A stretch of 64,000 nt of DNA from assembly GCA_002021875.1 (NCBI GenBank), contig CP018627.1, positions 310,001 to 374,000 on the forward strand, written 5' to 3'. How positions within the stretch are numbered: position 1 is the first letter of the stretch; each line of letters opens with the position of its first letter. A program made the position numbers and the translations under genes. Under the pieces are notes generated by a model. It had not been told where the DNA came from. It searched no databases and saw only the letters and a program-made list of their open reading frames with translations. This stretch comes from Streptomyces hygroscopicus. GTDB lineage: Bacteria; Actinomycetota; Actinomycetes; Streptomycetales; Streptomycetaceae. Positions 7,881-17,569 of this stretch are shown piece by piece.

Positions 7881-10800
7881 TCAGGCGCGGGGCAGCCGCA
7901 GGGTGACCATCTGGAACGGACGCAGGGCGAGGACGAGCCCGCCGTCGACCGGTGTGGGCGGCTCGGCGTCGACGAGCGGGCGCTCCAACAAGTCGGTGGC
8001 GAAGGCCCGTTCGGGCGCGAAGCCGTCGACGCGGACGGTGGCGCGGGTGCGGCCCCCGTGCGCCTCGTAGAGGCGGACCACCAGGTCGCCGCCGCGGTCG
8101 TCGGCGAGTTTCACCGCGCTGATGACGACGGCATCGTTGTCAACGGTCACCAGCGGGGCGACCTCCGCGGCAGTGCCGGTGACCCGGCGCTCGGGCAGGT
8201 TGATCCGGTACCCCTCGCGGACCGCGTCGCCGATCGTGGCGCCCGGCACCAGGGCGTGCCGGAACCGGTGCACACCCTGGTCCGTCTCCGGGTCCGGGTA
8301 GCGGGGCGCCCGCAGCAGGGACGCCCGGACCGTGGTCGTGTCCGCGGTGCGGGTGAGGTCGTGGCCGTACGTCGAGTCATTGACGACGGCGACGCCCCAG
8401 CCGGGCTCGTCGACGTGTACGAAACGGTGGTTGCACGCCTCGAACTTGGCCCACTCCCAGCTCGTGTTCTGGTGGGTAGGCCGGTACACGTGACCGAACT
8501 GGGTCTCGGAGGCATACCGGTCGGCCTTCACGTCCAGCGGGAAGGCGAGCTTCAGGAACTTCTCCGTCTCGTGCCAGTCGACCTCGGTCACGATGTCGAG
8601 CCGCTTGGCGTCGGCCGGAACGGAGAGCAGTTGCGTAACGCGTGAGGCGCCGAAGGCCCGCGCGATGCGCACCGCGCCGCCCTCGACGGACAGCGTGGCG
8701 CCGTCGGTGAGGTCGCTGCCGACGTTGCGGTAGAAGGCATCGACGTCCCAGGCGTCCCACTGGTTGGGGAAGTCGGGGTGGAGCTGGAGGAGGTTGGCCA
8801 CCTGCCCCGGGGCGATCGCCTCCCGGCCGGCGACGCGGTCGTACGCGGAGACGACCAGCCCGCGTCCGTCGATCTCGACGCGCAGGAGGCCGTTGTCGAG
8901 GATGTAGCCTCCGTCACGCGGGACCGGGGCCACCCCGCCCTCGCCCGTAGGCACCGACGCACCCCCGGCCGGTATCGAACCACGGCTGTGCGGTGCCGGG
9001 TTGAACACCAGCTCCCGCCCGCCCGAGGCATCACCGGCGAGCGCCCGCTGCGCCGCCGCGATGATGTCCTCCAGCTCCCCGGCCAGGCGCGCGTACGTCT
9101 CCCGCGCCTCGCGGTGCACCCAGGCGATGGACGAGCCGGGCAGGATGTCGTGGAACTGGTGCAGCAGCACCGTCTTCCAGATCCGGTCCAGCTCCTCGTA
9201 CGGGTAGCGGAACCCGGTACGCGCGGCAGCCGTCGCCGCCCACAGCTCGGCCTCGGTCAGCAGGGACTCGCTGCGCCGGTTGCCCCGCTTGGTCTGCGCC
9301 TGGCTGGTCAGGGTCGCGCGGTGCAGCTCCAGGTACAACTCGCCGACCCACACCGGAGGCTGTGGGTACTCGGCCTCCGCCTTCGCGAAGAAGTCGGCGG
9401 GGGCCTCCCATTCGATGGCCGGCGCGCCCGCCAGGCTGCGCATCCGGGCCGCCTTCGCGACCATCTCGCGCGTGGTGCCGCCACCGCCGTCGCCGTAACC
9501 GGTCGGCGCGAGAGAGCGCGTCGCAACGCCTTTCTCCTTGAAGTTCCGTGCGGCATGGGCTAGTTGGCGCCCGTTCATTTCGCAGTTGTACGAATCGACG
9601 GGCGGGAAGTGCGTGAAGATGCGGGTGCCGTCGATGCCCTCCCAGAGGAAGGTGTGGTGCGGGAAGGAGTTGGTGCGGCTCCAGGAGATCTTCTGGGTGA
9701 GCAGCCTCTTGGACCCGGCGGCCTTGATGATCTGCGGCAGGCCGGCCGCGAAACCGAAGGTATCGGGCAGCCACGCCTCGTCGTTCTCGACGCCGAACTC
9801 CGCCAGGAAGAACCTCTTGCCGTGCACGAACTGGCGGGCCATCGCCTCCGAACCCGGCATGTTGGTATCGGACTCCACCCACATCCCGCCGGCCGGTACG
9901 AACCGGCCGTCCGCGACGGCCTCCTTGACCTTCGCGTACACCTCGGGCCGGTGCTCCTTGATCCATGCGAACTGCTGGGCCTGCGACATCGTGAAGACGA
10001 ACTCCGTCTCGTCCTGGAGGAGTTGCGTCATGTTGGACGCCGTGCGGGCCACCTTGCGAACCGTCTCGCGCAGCGGCCACAGCCACGCCGAGTCGATGTG
10101 GGCGTGACCGACGGCGCTGATGCGGTGCGCGGCGGGGGCGGCAGGCGTGGCGAGCACATCGGCGAGTTCGTCGCGCGCGGCCCGCGCCGTCCCGTTCACG
10201 TCCTGCAGGTCGACGGCGTCCAGAGCACGGCCGACCGCCCGCAGGATCTCCCAGCGGCGCGCCCCGTCCAAGGGCAGCTCGGCCATCAGCTCACCGAGCA
10301 CCTCCAGGTCCATGACCAGATTCCATACCGTCTCGTCGAAGACGGCCAGGCGCATCTCGCCGAGCACGTACTGGGGTGCGTCCCCGGCGGTCGCCTTGTC
10401 GCCCATCGGCGTCGGCTGGAACGGCACCCCGCTCGCGTCGAGGTCCGGGTTGGACGCCGCCTCGACGCGCCAGTGCACCTGCTCCCCGCCCGCGACGGGT
10501 GCGCCCACGCGGATGTGGTTGTTGCGCGGGTGGAGTCCCTTGACCGGGGTGCCGTCGGGCCGGTACACGAGGCCCTCGCACTGGAAGCCGGGGGTGCGCG
10601 GGGTGAAGCCGAGGTCGAGGACGGCCTCGACGGTGCGGCCCGCCCACTCGGCGGGCACAGTGCCGGTCACCTCGAACCAGCTGGTCCCCCACGGCGTGCC
10701 CCACGGGGTGCCGGTGGCGATGGGGCTTGTCGGTGCCGCGAGGCCGTCGGCCACGGGCACGGGTTCGCCGTCGGTGGACCAGATCTCCACGGACAGGGGG

Positions 10801-10886
10801 GTGGTGACGGGGTGGACGGCCGGCCGGATGCGTTCCCTCAGGACGCGTTCCAGGCGTGCTTCGACCAGCTTCCGGTCGTCGTGCAT
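7881..10886 (-). CDS. Alpha-mannosidase, GH38, full length
   Basis: Complete 1001-residue GH38 alpha-mannosidase. Order of parts: N-terminal beta-domain common in bacterial GH38 (about 1-240); the catalytic (beta/alpha)7 barrel with zinc-site HAHIDSAWLWP near 258 and the nucleophile segment WLPDTFGFAAGLPQI near 372; a three-helix region with LLHQFHDILPGSSI; then C-terminal beta-sandwich domains. ATG at 10884-10886 follows AGGAGACCCC. No signal peptide, so it is probably cytoplasmic and acts on imported oligomannosides. It is a clear paralogue of the incomplete enzyme at the window start; keeping both in one operon suggests division of labour between linkages. Confidence 0.95.
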   Translation of the reverse strand: MHDDRKLVEARLERVLRERIRPAVHPVTTPLSVEIWSTDGEPVPVADGLAAPTSPIATGTPWGTPWGTSWFEVTGTVPAEWAGRTVEAVLDLGFTPRTPGFQCEGLVYRPDGTPVKGLHPRNNHIRVGAPVAGGEQVHWRVEAASNPDLDASGVPFQPTPMGDKATAGDAPQYVLGEMRLAVFDETVWNLVMDLEVLGELMAELPLDGARRWEILRAVGRALDAVDLQDVNGTARAARDELADVLATPAAPAAHRISAVGHAHIDSAWLWPLRETVRKVARTASNMTQLLQDETEFVFTMSQAQQFAWIKEHRPEVYAKVKEAVADGRFVPAGGMWVESDTNMPGSEAMARQFVHGKRFFLAEFGVENDEAWLPDTFGFAAGLPQIIKAAGSKRLLTQKISWSRTNSFPHHTFLWEGIDGTRIFTHFPPVDSYNCEMNGRQLAHAARNFKEKGVATRSLAPTGYGDGGGGTTREMVAKAARMRSLAGAPAIEWEAPADFFAKAEAEYPQPPVWVGELYLELHRATLTSQAQTKRGNRRSESLLTEAELWAATAAARTGFRYPYEELDRIWKTVLLHQFHDILPGSSIAWVHREARETYARLAGELEDIIAAAQRALAGDASGGRELVFNPAPHSRGSIPAGGASVPTGEGGVAPVPRDGGYILDNGLLRVEIDGRGLVVSAYDRVAGREAIAPGQVANLLQLHPDFPNQWDAWDVDAFYRNVGSDLTDGATLSVEGGAVRIARAFGASRVTQLLSVPADAKRLDIVTEVDWHETEKFLKLAFPLDVKADRYASETQFGHVYRPTHQNTSWEWAKFEACNHRFVHVDEPGWGVAVVNDSTYGHDLTRTADTTTVRASLLRAPRYPDPETDQGVHRFRHALVPGATIGDAVREGYRINLPERRVTGTAAEVAPLVTVDNDAVVISAVKLADDRGGDLVVRLYEAHGGRTRATVRVDGFAPERAFATDLLERPLVDAEPPTPVDGGLVLALRPFQMVTLRLPRA

Positions 10887-10936
10887 GAAAGGGGTCTCCT
10901 GTCGCTGCGAGCGGGGCGGGGTGGCGAGGGCGTCGC

Positions 10937-12046
10937 TCAGTGACCGCCCACCGGGGCAGGACGCTCGCACATGCTGGTCACCGGCAGGGCGCGCCCCTGG
11001 CCGGCCGCGTCCATGAGGGTCAGCATGATGTCGAGGACATGCGCGGCGAGTTCGGCCGACGCACGATGCGGGCGGTCGTCGGCCAGGGCATCGGCGAGAT
11101 CCGCGAGACCCACGCCCCGACCCGCGTCCGGGTAACCGGCGGACACCGGCAGGGTCTCCCACGCGTCGCCGCGGTGGATCTCGACGGTGCCGTCGAAGCC
11201 GTTCGGGTCGGGCACCGACAGCGAGGCGTCGGTGCCGTGCACCTCGATGCGGGGCAGCCGCGCGGCCTTGATGTCGAAGCTCATCACCAGTGTGGACAGG
11301 GCGCCGTCCGCGTGTTCCAGGACACCGGTGATGTGGGTGTCGATCTCCACCGGGAAGGTGTGTCCGGCGCGCGGGCCGCTTCCGATGGCCCGCTCCGTAC
11401 GCGGCCGGGAGGACGCGCCCGTCACCTTGACAACCGGGCCGAGCAGATGAACCAGGGCCGACAGGTAGTAGGGGCCCATGTCGAGGAGCGGGCCGCCGCC
11501 GGGCTGGTAGTAGAACTCCGGGTCCGGGTGCCACTTCTCGTGGCCCGCGGTCGTCATGAAGGCCGTCGCCGCGACCGGCCTGCCGATCAGCCCGTCGTCG
11601 ACCGCCTTGCGCGCGGTCTGCGTCCCGGTGCCGAGGACCGTGTCGGGAGCGCAGCCGATGCGAAGTCCCGCCTCGCGCGCGGCAATCAGCACGGCGTCGG
11701 CCTCTTCGCGGTTCGCCGCGAGCGGCTTCTCGCCGTACACGTGCTTGCCCGCGCCGAGCGCCGCGAGGGCGACGTCCGCGTGGGCGGCCGGGATGGTGAG
11801 GTTGAGGACGGCGTCCACATCGTCCCGTGCCACGAGCTCCGCGACGGACGGCACCACGGCCACCACTCCCCCGCCTTGGTCCGCGACGGCCTGCGCCCGG
11901 CTCCGATCGAGGTCGGTGACGGCGGTCAGCCGCACGGACGTCAGGCGCTCCAGCGTCGAGAGGTAGGCGCCGCTGATCTTGCCCGCGCCCACGATGCCGA
12001 TGTTCAGAGGTTTCGACGACGTCAAAGGCTTCAGCGGCTCGCCCAC
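10937..12046 (-). CDS. Gfo/Idh/MocA family sugar oxidoreductase
   Basis: NAD(P)-dependent oxidoreductase of 369 residues. The N-terminal Rossmann fold starts with LNIGIVGAGKISGAYL, and the family EKP motif is present (HVYGEKPLAANREEA), supplying the catalytic Lys. The C-terminal alpha/beta domain contains GGGPLLDMGPYYLSALVHLLG, typical of the family. I chose the GTG at 12044-12046, preceded by GAGAGGG; it overlaps the end of the ThuA-like gene by 16 nt. Such enzymes oxidise a sugar ring hydroxyl or act in oxidation-elimination of glycosides, so it could prepare the glycan for the mannosidases or process a released sugar. The substrate is inferred only from context. Confidence 0.9.
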   Translation of the reverse strand: MGEPLKPLTSSKPLNIGIVGAGKISGAYLSTLERLTSVRLTAVTDLDRSRAQAVADQGGGVVAVVPSVAELVARDDVDAVLNLTIPAAHADVALAALGAGKHVYGEKPLAANREEADAVLIAAREAGLRIGCAPDTVLGTGTQTARKAVDDGLIGRPVAATAFMTTAGHEKWHPDPEFYYQPGGGPLLDMGPYYLSALVHLLGPVVKVTGASSRPRTERAIGSGPRAGHTFPVEIDTHITGVLEHADGALSTLVMSFDIKAARLPRIEVHGTDASLSVPDPNGFDGTVEIHRGDAWETLPVSAGYPDAGRGVGLADLADALADDRPHRASAELAAHVLDIMLTLMDAAGQGRALPVTSMCERPAPVGGH

Positions 12047-12717
12047 AGCAGTCCCCTCTCGGTCAGCGTGCGCACCTCGGGCACGTCGAAGTCGTCGGGC
12101 TTGTGCCCGATGGTCGATACGAAGACCCGGCCGGCGCCCCAGGTCCTCGTCCACACCGCGGGCATCACCACGGTCCGGTCGTGCACCTCGTCGGCCGGGA
12201 AGGTGGTGGTGGCCAGGACGTCGATGTGCGGGTCGGTGAGGACCCAGTACTGCTCGCTGTGGACCGCGAAGTCGTCGAGTCCCGCGATGATCGGGTGGTC
12301 GGGGTGCTCGGGCGACAGCCGGTAGGTGTGGTCGTGGAAGCCCGGCGGGTGCATCACGAACTTGCCGCCGGTCAGCAGGTGGTAGCCGTGGTCGTGGAAG
12401 CAGTCGACGATGCCGCCGTGCCAGCCGGCCAGGCCGGTGCCGGCCCGGACCGCAGCGGCGAGGTTGTCGCGCTGCTGCGGGGTGATCGTCCCCATCGTCC
12501 AGCACTGCACGATCAGGTCGGTGGCGGCGAGCCGCTCCGTGTCCTCGTACACCGCGAGGTCCTCGGAGGTCTCGACGGTGAACCCCTGATCCTTGAGGAA
12601 GGGCACGAATCCGTCGCTGATCGTCACGGGTTGGTGCCCGTCCCAACCGCCACGGACGACGAGTGCCCGCCGGGTGTCGCTGGTCAAGGTGAAAGCACGC
12701 TCCCATCGGCGCCGCAT
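12031..12717 (-). CDS. ThuA-like domain protein (trehalose-utilisation family)
   Basis: Protein of 228 residues with the ThuA fold, related to class I glutamine amidotransferases. Recognisable stretches are ALVVRGGWDGHQP, AGWHGGIVDCF near the middle and HPIIAGLDDFAVHSEQYW. The family is nearly always paired with Gfo/Idh/MocA oxidoreductases in sugar catabolic operons, as here; it has been linked to trehalose and 3-keto-sugar handling, but its reaction is not settled. It is the first gene of the operon, downstream of a good minus-strand promoter. The ATG at 12715-12717 has no clear Shine-Dalgarno; a TTG about 30 nt further in is an alternative start. Confidence 0.85.
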   Translation of the reverse strand: MRRRWERAFTLTSDTRRALVVRGGWDGHQPVTISDGFVPFLKDQGFTVETSEDLAVYEDTERLAATDLIVQCWTMGTITPQQRDNLAAAVRAGTGLAGWHGGIVDCFHDHGYHLLTGGKFVMHPPGFHDHTYRLSPEHPDHPIIAGLDDFAVHSEQYWVLTDPHIDVLATTTFPADEVHDRTVVMPAVWTRTWGAGRVFVSTIGHKPDDFDVPEVRTLTERGLLWASR

Positions 12718-12820
12718 CTGCGTAGTGCGGCGGTAGGGGTTCGAGGTGAGGGCACCCGACGGCCGTGGAACAGCGGGAGTTGCTACTGCTCGGGCTGGTC
12801 GTCGGGGTGAGTGCGAGGTG

Positions 12821-12850
12821 AACGTACGAACGCCGAACGCAGTTTGTCAA
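12821..12850 (-). promoter_or_regulatory. Promoter of the mannoside operon
   Basis: On the minus strand, a consensus -35 TTGACA (12850-12845), an 18-nt spacer and a -10 TACGTT (12826-12821) lie about 105 nt upstream of the thuA-like start. The 12,718-13,099 gap separates the operon from the divergent secreted enzyme; besides this promoter I see no clear operator in it. Confidence 0.6.
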
Positions 12851-13099
12851 TATGTTGGACGAACCATCGGCCCCGGCACGCCGCGGCCGATGAACCCGAA
12901 GGGGCAAGTCCCGGTGGAATCACGTCGGTTCTTGTCCGGCGCATTGACTAAGGCCATTCGATGGACTTTCCTGTCCCCGGCGCAAAGCCCCCGGCTCCGC
13001 TTGCCGCTGCCGCAGTGGTGCACCCGCACTCACCCCTTGCATGACCAGGGCCTCTCCCCACGCCCACCCCGTCGTTCATCCCGTATCGAGAGGTGACAC

Positions 13100-14935
13100 A
13101 TGCATCGCAGGACCCGACGGATCTCCGTCTGGTTTCTCGGCGCCGCCGTACTCGGCGCCGGCGCCCTGACCGTTCTGCCCGAGACCGAAGGCCACGCGGA
13201 CACCATCGCCGCGGACACCATCGCCGCGAACGCCGAGGTGACGGCCTCGGCCGGCGCCAAGACGCCCTTTACGACCGTCGAAACCGAGTCCGGCAAGCTG
13301 GCCGGCGGTGCCGACATCCACTCCATCAAGCCGGGCGACCCAGCGCCCACGAAGGCAACGCTGGAGACCGAGGCGTCCGGCTACGCCTATGCCAAGCTGG
13401 ATGAAACCGGCGAATCGGTGTCGATGCCGAACAGGACCGGCAAGCAGGCGAACACCCTCGTGGTACGTGCCTCGATTCCGGACGCGCCGGAGGGCGGCGG
13501 CATCACCGCCTCGCTCAGCCTCTACGTCGACGGCACGTACCGTCAGGCGATCACCTTGAGCTCCAAGCAGGCGTGGAACTACCGGGGCGCGAGCACCAAC
13601 CCGGACGACCCGAACGCCGGCGGGGCGGCCTACCGCTTCTACAACGAGTTCCCCGTCCGGGTGAAGGGCGATCCCATCCCGGTGGGCAGCAACGTCACGC
13701 TCCAGAAGGACTCCGGCGACAAGGCCACCTTCTACGCCGTCGACTCCGTCGACCTGGAGAACGTCGGGCCGGCGCGTACCCGGCCGGACGGCTCGCTCTC
13801 CGTCGTCGACTACGGCGCGGACCCGACGTTCGAGAAGGACTCGACGACCGCCATCCAGAAGACAGTGGACACCGCCCGGGCACAAGGCAAGCCGGTCTGG
13901 ATCCCGGAGGGGACGTACCTCACAAACAGCTTCGAGGGCGCCGCGCCGCTGGACTTCACCGGCGTGACCGTGCGCGGCGCCGGCATGTGGTACTCGACGA
14001 TCTACCGTAAGCCCCCGCTGCCCGCCAAGCAGCGCACACAGATCCTGGTCGGCTCCGGTACCAAGCTGAGCGACATGCAGATCGACGCCAACGCCATCTG
14101 GCGGGACGTCCGCGGCCCCGGCGGCGCGGACTACGGCATCAATGCCAGCGGCGCCAAGGGCTGGCTGGTCGAGCGGATCTGGACCCGGCACACCGACGCG
14201 AACTGGCTGTCCGGCACCGGCGGCACCATCCGCGACAGCCGGACCGCGGACTCGTACGGCGACGGCTTCAACATCAACAACAGCAACAAGCCCGGTCCGG
14301 ACACAAAGGGCGACGACATCACGGTCCAGAACAACTTCGCCCGGGGTACCGGCGACGACTCCTTCGCCGTGTACTCCGACTCCGGCACCAACCATGACAA
14401 CGCCCAGCTCAGTGGCGCCCGGGTGCTGAACAACACCGCGATCGCACCCTGGTGGGCCAACGGCCTGCGGATCGCCGGCGGCAAGGACATCCAGTTCAAG
14501 AACAACCTGGTGAAGAGCGTGTCCTCGAACAGCGCACTGGAGATCAGCGTGTTCGGCGACTCGGGGCACGCACTGGAGTCCGCCACGGTGAGCGGCAACG
14601 TCCTGATCGGTGGCGGCGGCTGGAACGGCGTCCGGCACGGGGTGCGAATCGGCTCCCCGACCCCCACGTCACAGTTCCCTGACGCATACACGAACGTCAC
14701 CATGAGCGACAACGTGATGCAAGGCGCCCTGCGTGCCGGTTTGTACATCGACAAGAAGAACATTAGGGCGACGCTCACGAACAACACCGTCGACGGCCCC
14801 GCCAACCAGGGCATCTGGATCGCGTCGGGTGTCACCGGCACCGGCACTTTCCGGGGCAACACGGTGAAGAACCTGCGCCCGGGCCAGGTCGCGACTCAGA
14901 ACGATTCAAAGGACACGTTCACGATCACCACCTGA
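13100..14935 (+). CDS. Secreted CBM35-like plus parallel beta-helix glycosidase
   Basis: Exported polysaccharide-active enzyme of 611 residues. An RR-containing signal peptide (residues 1-32, ending TEGHA) is followed by a carbohydrate-binding module of CBM6/35 type at about 55-225, then a right-handed beta-helix domain starting at SVVDYGADPTFEKDS. The helix region has repeated Asp pairs (SYGDGFNINN, GTGDDSFAVYSD) of the kind that serve as catalytic acids in GH87 alpha-1,3-glucanases and related beta-helix enzymes. CBM35 plus beta-helix is the arrangement of mycodextranase/GH87-type enzymes, but GH55 or a lyase cannot be excluded. The start ATG follows GAGAGGTG. It is divergent from the mannoside operon and could supply it with oligosaccharides. 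Confidence 0.75.
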   Translation: MHRRTRRISVWFLGAAVLGAGALTVLPETEGHADTIAADTIAANAEVTASAGAKTPFTTVETESGKLAGGADIHSIKPGDPAPTKATLETEASGYAYAKLDETGESVSMPNRTGKQANTLVVRASIPDAPEGGGITASLSLYVDGTYRQAITLSSKQAWNYRGASTNPDDPNAGGAAYRFYNEFPVRVKGDPIPVGSNVTLQKDSGDKATFYAVDSVDLENVGPARTRPDGSLSVVDYGADPTFEKDSTTAIQKTVDTARAQGKPVWIPEGTYLTNSFEGAAPLDFTGVTVRGAGMWYSTIYRKPPLPAKQRTQILVGSGTKLSDMQIDANAIWRDVRGPGGADYGINASGAKGWLVERIWTRHTDANWLSGTGGTIRDSRTADSYGDGFNINNSNKPGPDTKGDDITVQNNFARGTGDDSFAVYSDSGTNHDNAQLSGARVLNNTAIAPWWANGLRIAGGKDIQFKNNLVKSVSSNSALEISVFGDSGHALESATVSGNVLIGGGGWNGVRHGVRIGSPTPTSQFPDAYTNVTMSDNVMQGALRAGLYIDKKNIRATLTNNTVDGPANQGIWIASGVTGTGTFRGNTVKNLRPGQVATQNDSKDTFTITT

Positions 14936-14953
14936 CGTCTCCGGCCTGAAACG

Positions 14954-14987
14954 GTCTGGCGGTCCTCCGCATCGGGGACCGCCGGAC
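14954..14987 (+). terminator. Terminator of the beta-helix enzyme gene
   Basis: A 12-bp stem GTCTGGCGGTCC / GGACCGCCGGAC (one G-U pair) with a 10-nt loop begins 18 nt after the stop codon. Confidence 0.7.
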
Positions 14988-15067
14988 ATGGTGTCGCTTC
15001 AGGCGACGTGGCCGCCACGGTGGCGGAGGTCGCCGCAGCGCTCCTGACCTGCCGAGGAAAAGAGAAC

Positions 15068-15972
15068 ATGACCTCAGAGAAGCCCGCGTCCGACCCCGGA
15101 TTCCCGCGCCTGACACGCCTGTTTCCGCCGTCCTTGGTCGCCACGCGAATGCCGCCCATAGGTCAGTGGAGTCCTGTGCCCCCTGCCACCGACCGCGGCG
15201 CGTGGAAAGCGATCGCGCCGCGTGCGCGAGCCCGTGTGCTCGAGGAAGCCAGTGCCTCGCTCGGTCGCCCCTGGCCCGACCTGCCCGCCTCACTGTTCGC
15301 CCGCTTCGCCCGCGACGGCGACCGCTGGGGCTACCAGACACCGGTGTTCGCCCGGCGGGCCCGGCTCGGCCGGGCGGTCCTCGCCGTCGCCCTGTGTCCC
15401 ACCACCGACGACCGCCGAACGGCCTTCCTCGACGAGGTGATGGACGGCGTAGGGGCGTTGTGCGAGGAGACGACCTGGGCCTGGCCCGCCCACGACTTCC
15501 GGGTGCGCCCGCGCCCTGCGCGCCGCCCCGGACCCCGCACTGCCCGTCGAGGGCGACGAACCCTTCGACCTGCGCCGCACGTTGGATGCCCTGTTCGACA
15601 CCGAGTGGCACACCACACGGCCCGCCGACTTCCCGCTGCCCGCGCGCGCCTGGCTGCCGGACACGCAGGTTCTCGTGGCCCGCGCGACGGCAGGTGACAC
15701 GCGTGGGCTGCTCGTGGCGGCCAAGGCGGGTCACAACGGCGAGAGCCACAACCACAACGACGTCGGCTCGTTCATCGTCGCCCTCGACGCCCACCCGCTG
15801 CTCATCGACGTCGGGGTGGGCACCTACCGCAAGGAGACCTTCAGTCCTGACTGACCTCGCCTTCACTCGCGTGTGGGGTCCTGCCGTCCACCGACTGATC
15901 CTCACCGCACGCCGCCCCGAACGCACGGGACGTCACATGCTCGTGGCGCGCCCGCTGCCGAACAACAACTGA
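15068..15972 (+). pseudogene. Broken heparinase II/III-like polysaccharide lyase
   Basis: Remnant of a heparinase II/III family gene. A good start (ATG after GAGGAAAAGAG) opens about 150 residues of an N-terminal alpha-toroid-like part. After a frameshift and an apparent deletion near 15,500-15,580, the next frame encodes the family signature GHNGESHNHNDVGSFIVAL and PLLIDVGVGTYRKETF, which then stops at 15,854. A third frame continues with a beta-sandwich-like tail (WGPAVHRLILTARRPERTG) to 15,972. Intact relatives have 550-650 residues in one frame, so this copy cannot be functional. It lies just after the secreted beta-helix enzyme and probably once belonged to the same polysaccharide-degradation region. 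Confidence 0.8.
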
Positions 15973-15999
15973 GAGCGCGATTCGGCTTCGGCCAGGATC

Positions 16000-16203
16000 T
16001 CGCGGCCGGGACCACCCGCACCTCCAACCGGATACGCGGCCCGCTCACCCAGTTCCACCCTCGCCGCAACACGTGCTCGGGCCGCGTCCGGACCACCAGG
16101 CCGTGACCTGGCCGCTGGAACGCCCCACCGCCGCCCACCCGGCCTTCCTCAGTCTCGCCCCAGCCCTGGCCTGCTACAAACCCCTGGCCCAACTCAACAC
16201 GTA
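16000..16203 (+). pseudogene. Probable transposase remnant
   Basis: A degraded open stretch ending ERPTAAHPAFLSLAPALACYKPLAQLNT followed by a stop looks like the tail of a transposase-type protein. It is too short and too altered to assign to an IS family. The neighbouring transposase start and inverted repeat support a mobile-element origin. Confidence 0.3.
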
Positions 16204-16258
16204 GGACAACCTCTTAAGGCTCGCGCGAATAGGCGCGTGAGGAGCGACGCCGGTAGTA

Positions 16259-16328
16259 GTACAGGCGCAGGTCCTGACGATCATGGAGTTGTGACGCTCT
16301 CTGATCACCGGAGGACCTGTGCCTGTAC
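16259..16328. repeat. 17-bp inverted repeat overlapping a truncated transposase start
   Basis: Arms GTACAGGCGCAGGTCCT (16259-16275) and AGGACCTGTGCCTGTAC (16312-16328) pair with a single mismatch around a 36-nt centre. The right arm overlaps the GTG at 16319, which opens a short transposase-like N-terminus (VPVLPSWLTDPLG), typical of an IS5-family element, before the frame is lost. The whole unit looks like the left end of a decayed insertion sequence. Confidence 0.55.
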
Positions 16329-16397
16329 TGCCCTCGTGGCTGACCGACCCACTGGGACCAACTCTCGGTATGACCACACGCCGACCCGCGCGAACGC

Positions 16398-17317
16398 TTA
16401 CGGCACGGCCTCGGGCCTGCTCCCGCTCGCGGCCTCTCGCAGACGATCTACTTCGGCCGTGAGCTCTTCCACACGGCGATGCAGCGCCTGGATGCACACC
16501 AGGGCGACGCCGAGGCCGTCGACGACGGGGATCCTGGTGTCGTCCTGGTTGAAGCCGAAGGCAGCGTGCCAGTCCTGGGCCATCGGTCCGAGGTGACGCA
16601 CGCTCTCGGGCTCCCAGTGGTAGCGCCAGGTGCTGACGGGCAGCGCGGCCACGGTCCGCAGGACCGCATAGCCGTTGACCGCGCCGACCGGGGCCACACT
16701 GCCACTCTCCCGCGGCGCCCCGGCCGGAAGCCGAGCCGGGGCGCCTCGGTCAGCCGCCCAGGGCCGCCGACAGAAGAACCGCACCCCTACCGGCTCCAGT
16801 CGACCGGGACCACGTCCCGCTTGAGCGTACGGTCACTGAACAGCAGACTTCCGAGGGGCACGAAGTCGTCTCCGACGGTGATCGCTCCGTGCGCGGAGGC
16901 CGGGGTGTGGACGCCGTCCCCGAGCAGCACGGCCTCGTAGCCGGCCAGCAGTTCCTGGACCGTGCCGGGGCCGAGGTTCTCTGATGCGGCGATCGCGGCG
17001 ATACCGCTGTAGTTCGTGTAGGCCGTCCCCAGCAGTCGACCGCCGGCGGCGTAGAAATGGACCTGCACGCCGCGGACGGGCTGTCCGGTGACGGCGTCGA
17101 CGACGGTCGCGCTGATGTTCTCCAACTGCATCTGCGTGACGTTCAAAGAGCCCTGGCTGGCGGCCATATTGACCGGAGCCAAAGCGGAACAGTCCGCACC
17201 ACCGCTGCACGACGCCGCCGGGAGGCTGGTCGCAGACGCGATGGCGCCGCTCCCCACGCCCACCGACGCCAACGCCGCAGCCATCACCACGACAGCCTTA
17301 CGACCTAAAGAGGTCAT
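16398..17317 (-). pseudogene. Secreted protein with S74 tail-fibre chaperone domain, frameshifted
   Basis: Two adjacent frames make one broken gene. The first (17317 to 16787, 176 residues, ATG after GGAGGGG) has a signal peptide, a segment VVDAVTGQPVRGVQVHFYAAG resembling carboxypeptidase-regulatory-like domains, and ends exactly at the start of an S74 intramolecular chaperone domain (SDRTLKRDVVPVDW). The second frame (about 16784 to 16398) carries the rest: AVLRTVAALPVSTWRYHWE, LGPMAQDWHAAFGF and a C-terminal coiled coil HRRVEELTAEVDRLRE. About 100 nt at the junction match neither part well. S74 domains drive trimerisation and self-cleavage of phage tail spikes; a secreted bacterial version is unusual. 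Sequencing error at the junction is possible. Confidence 0.7.
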
Positions 17318-17569
17318 GTCCCCTCCATATGTGAACTGCCAGAACACGATCCGCACCGGCCCATGGACGGCCGGGGCGGTCGGGGCGCGGGCAGCGCCCG
17401 ACTGATGCCGCCCCTTGGGGACGACGCGACAGAGCGTATGCGCGCCACATGCGCTCCCACCGAGTGACAACCACAAGTTCGCACCATCTGATGAACCGCC
17501 AGCAGCACGGTGACGAACGAGACGGGCGGGCACAAACCGCCGACGACGGGACCTCGAGATGGCCACGGC

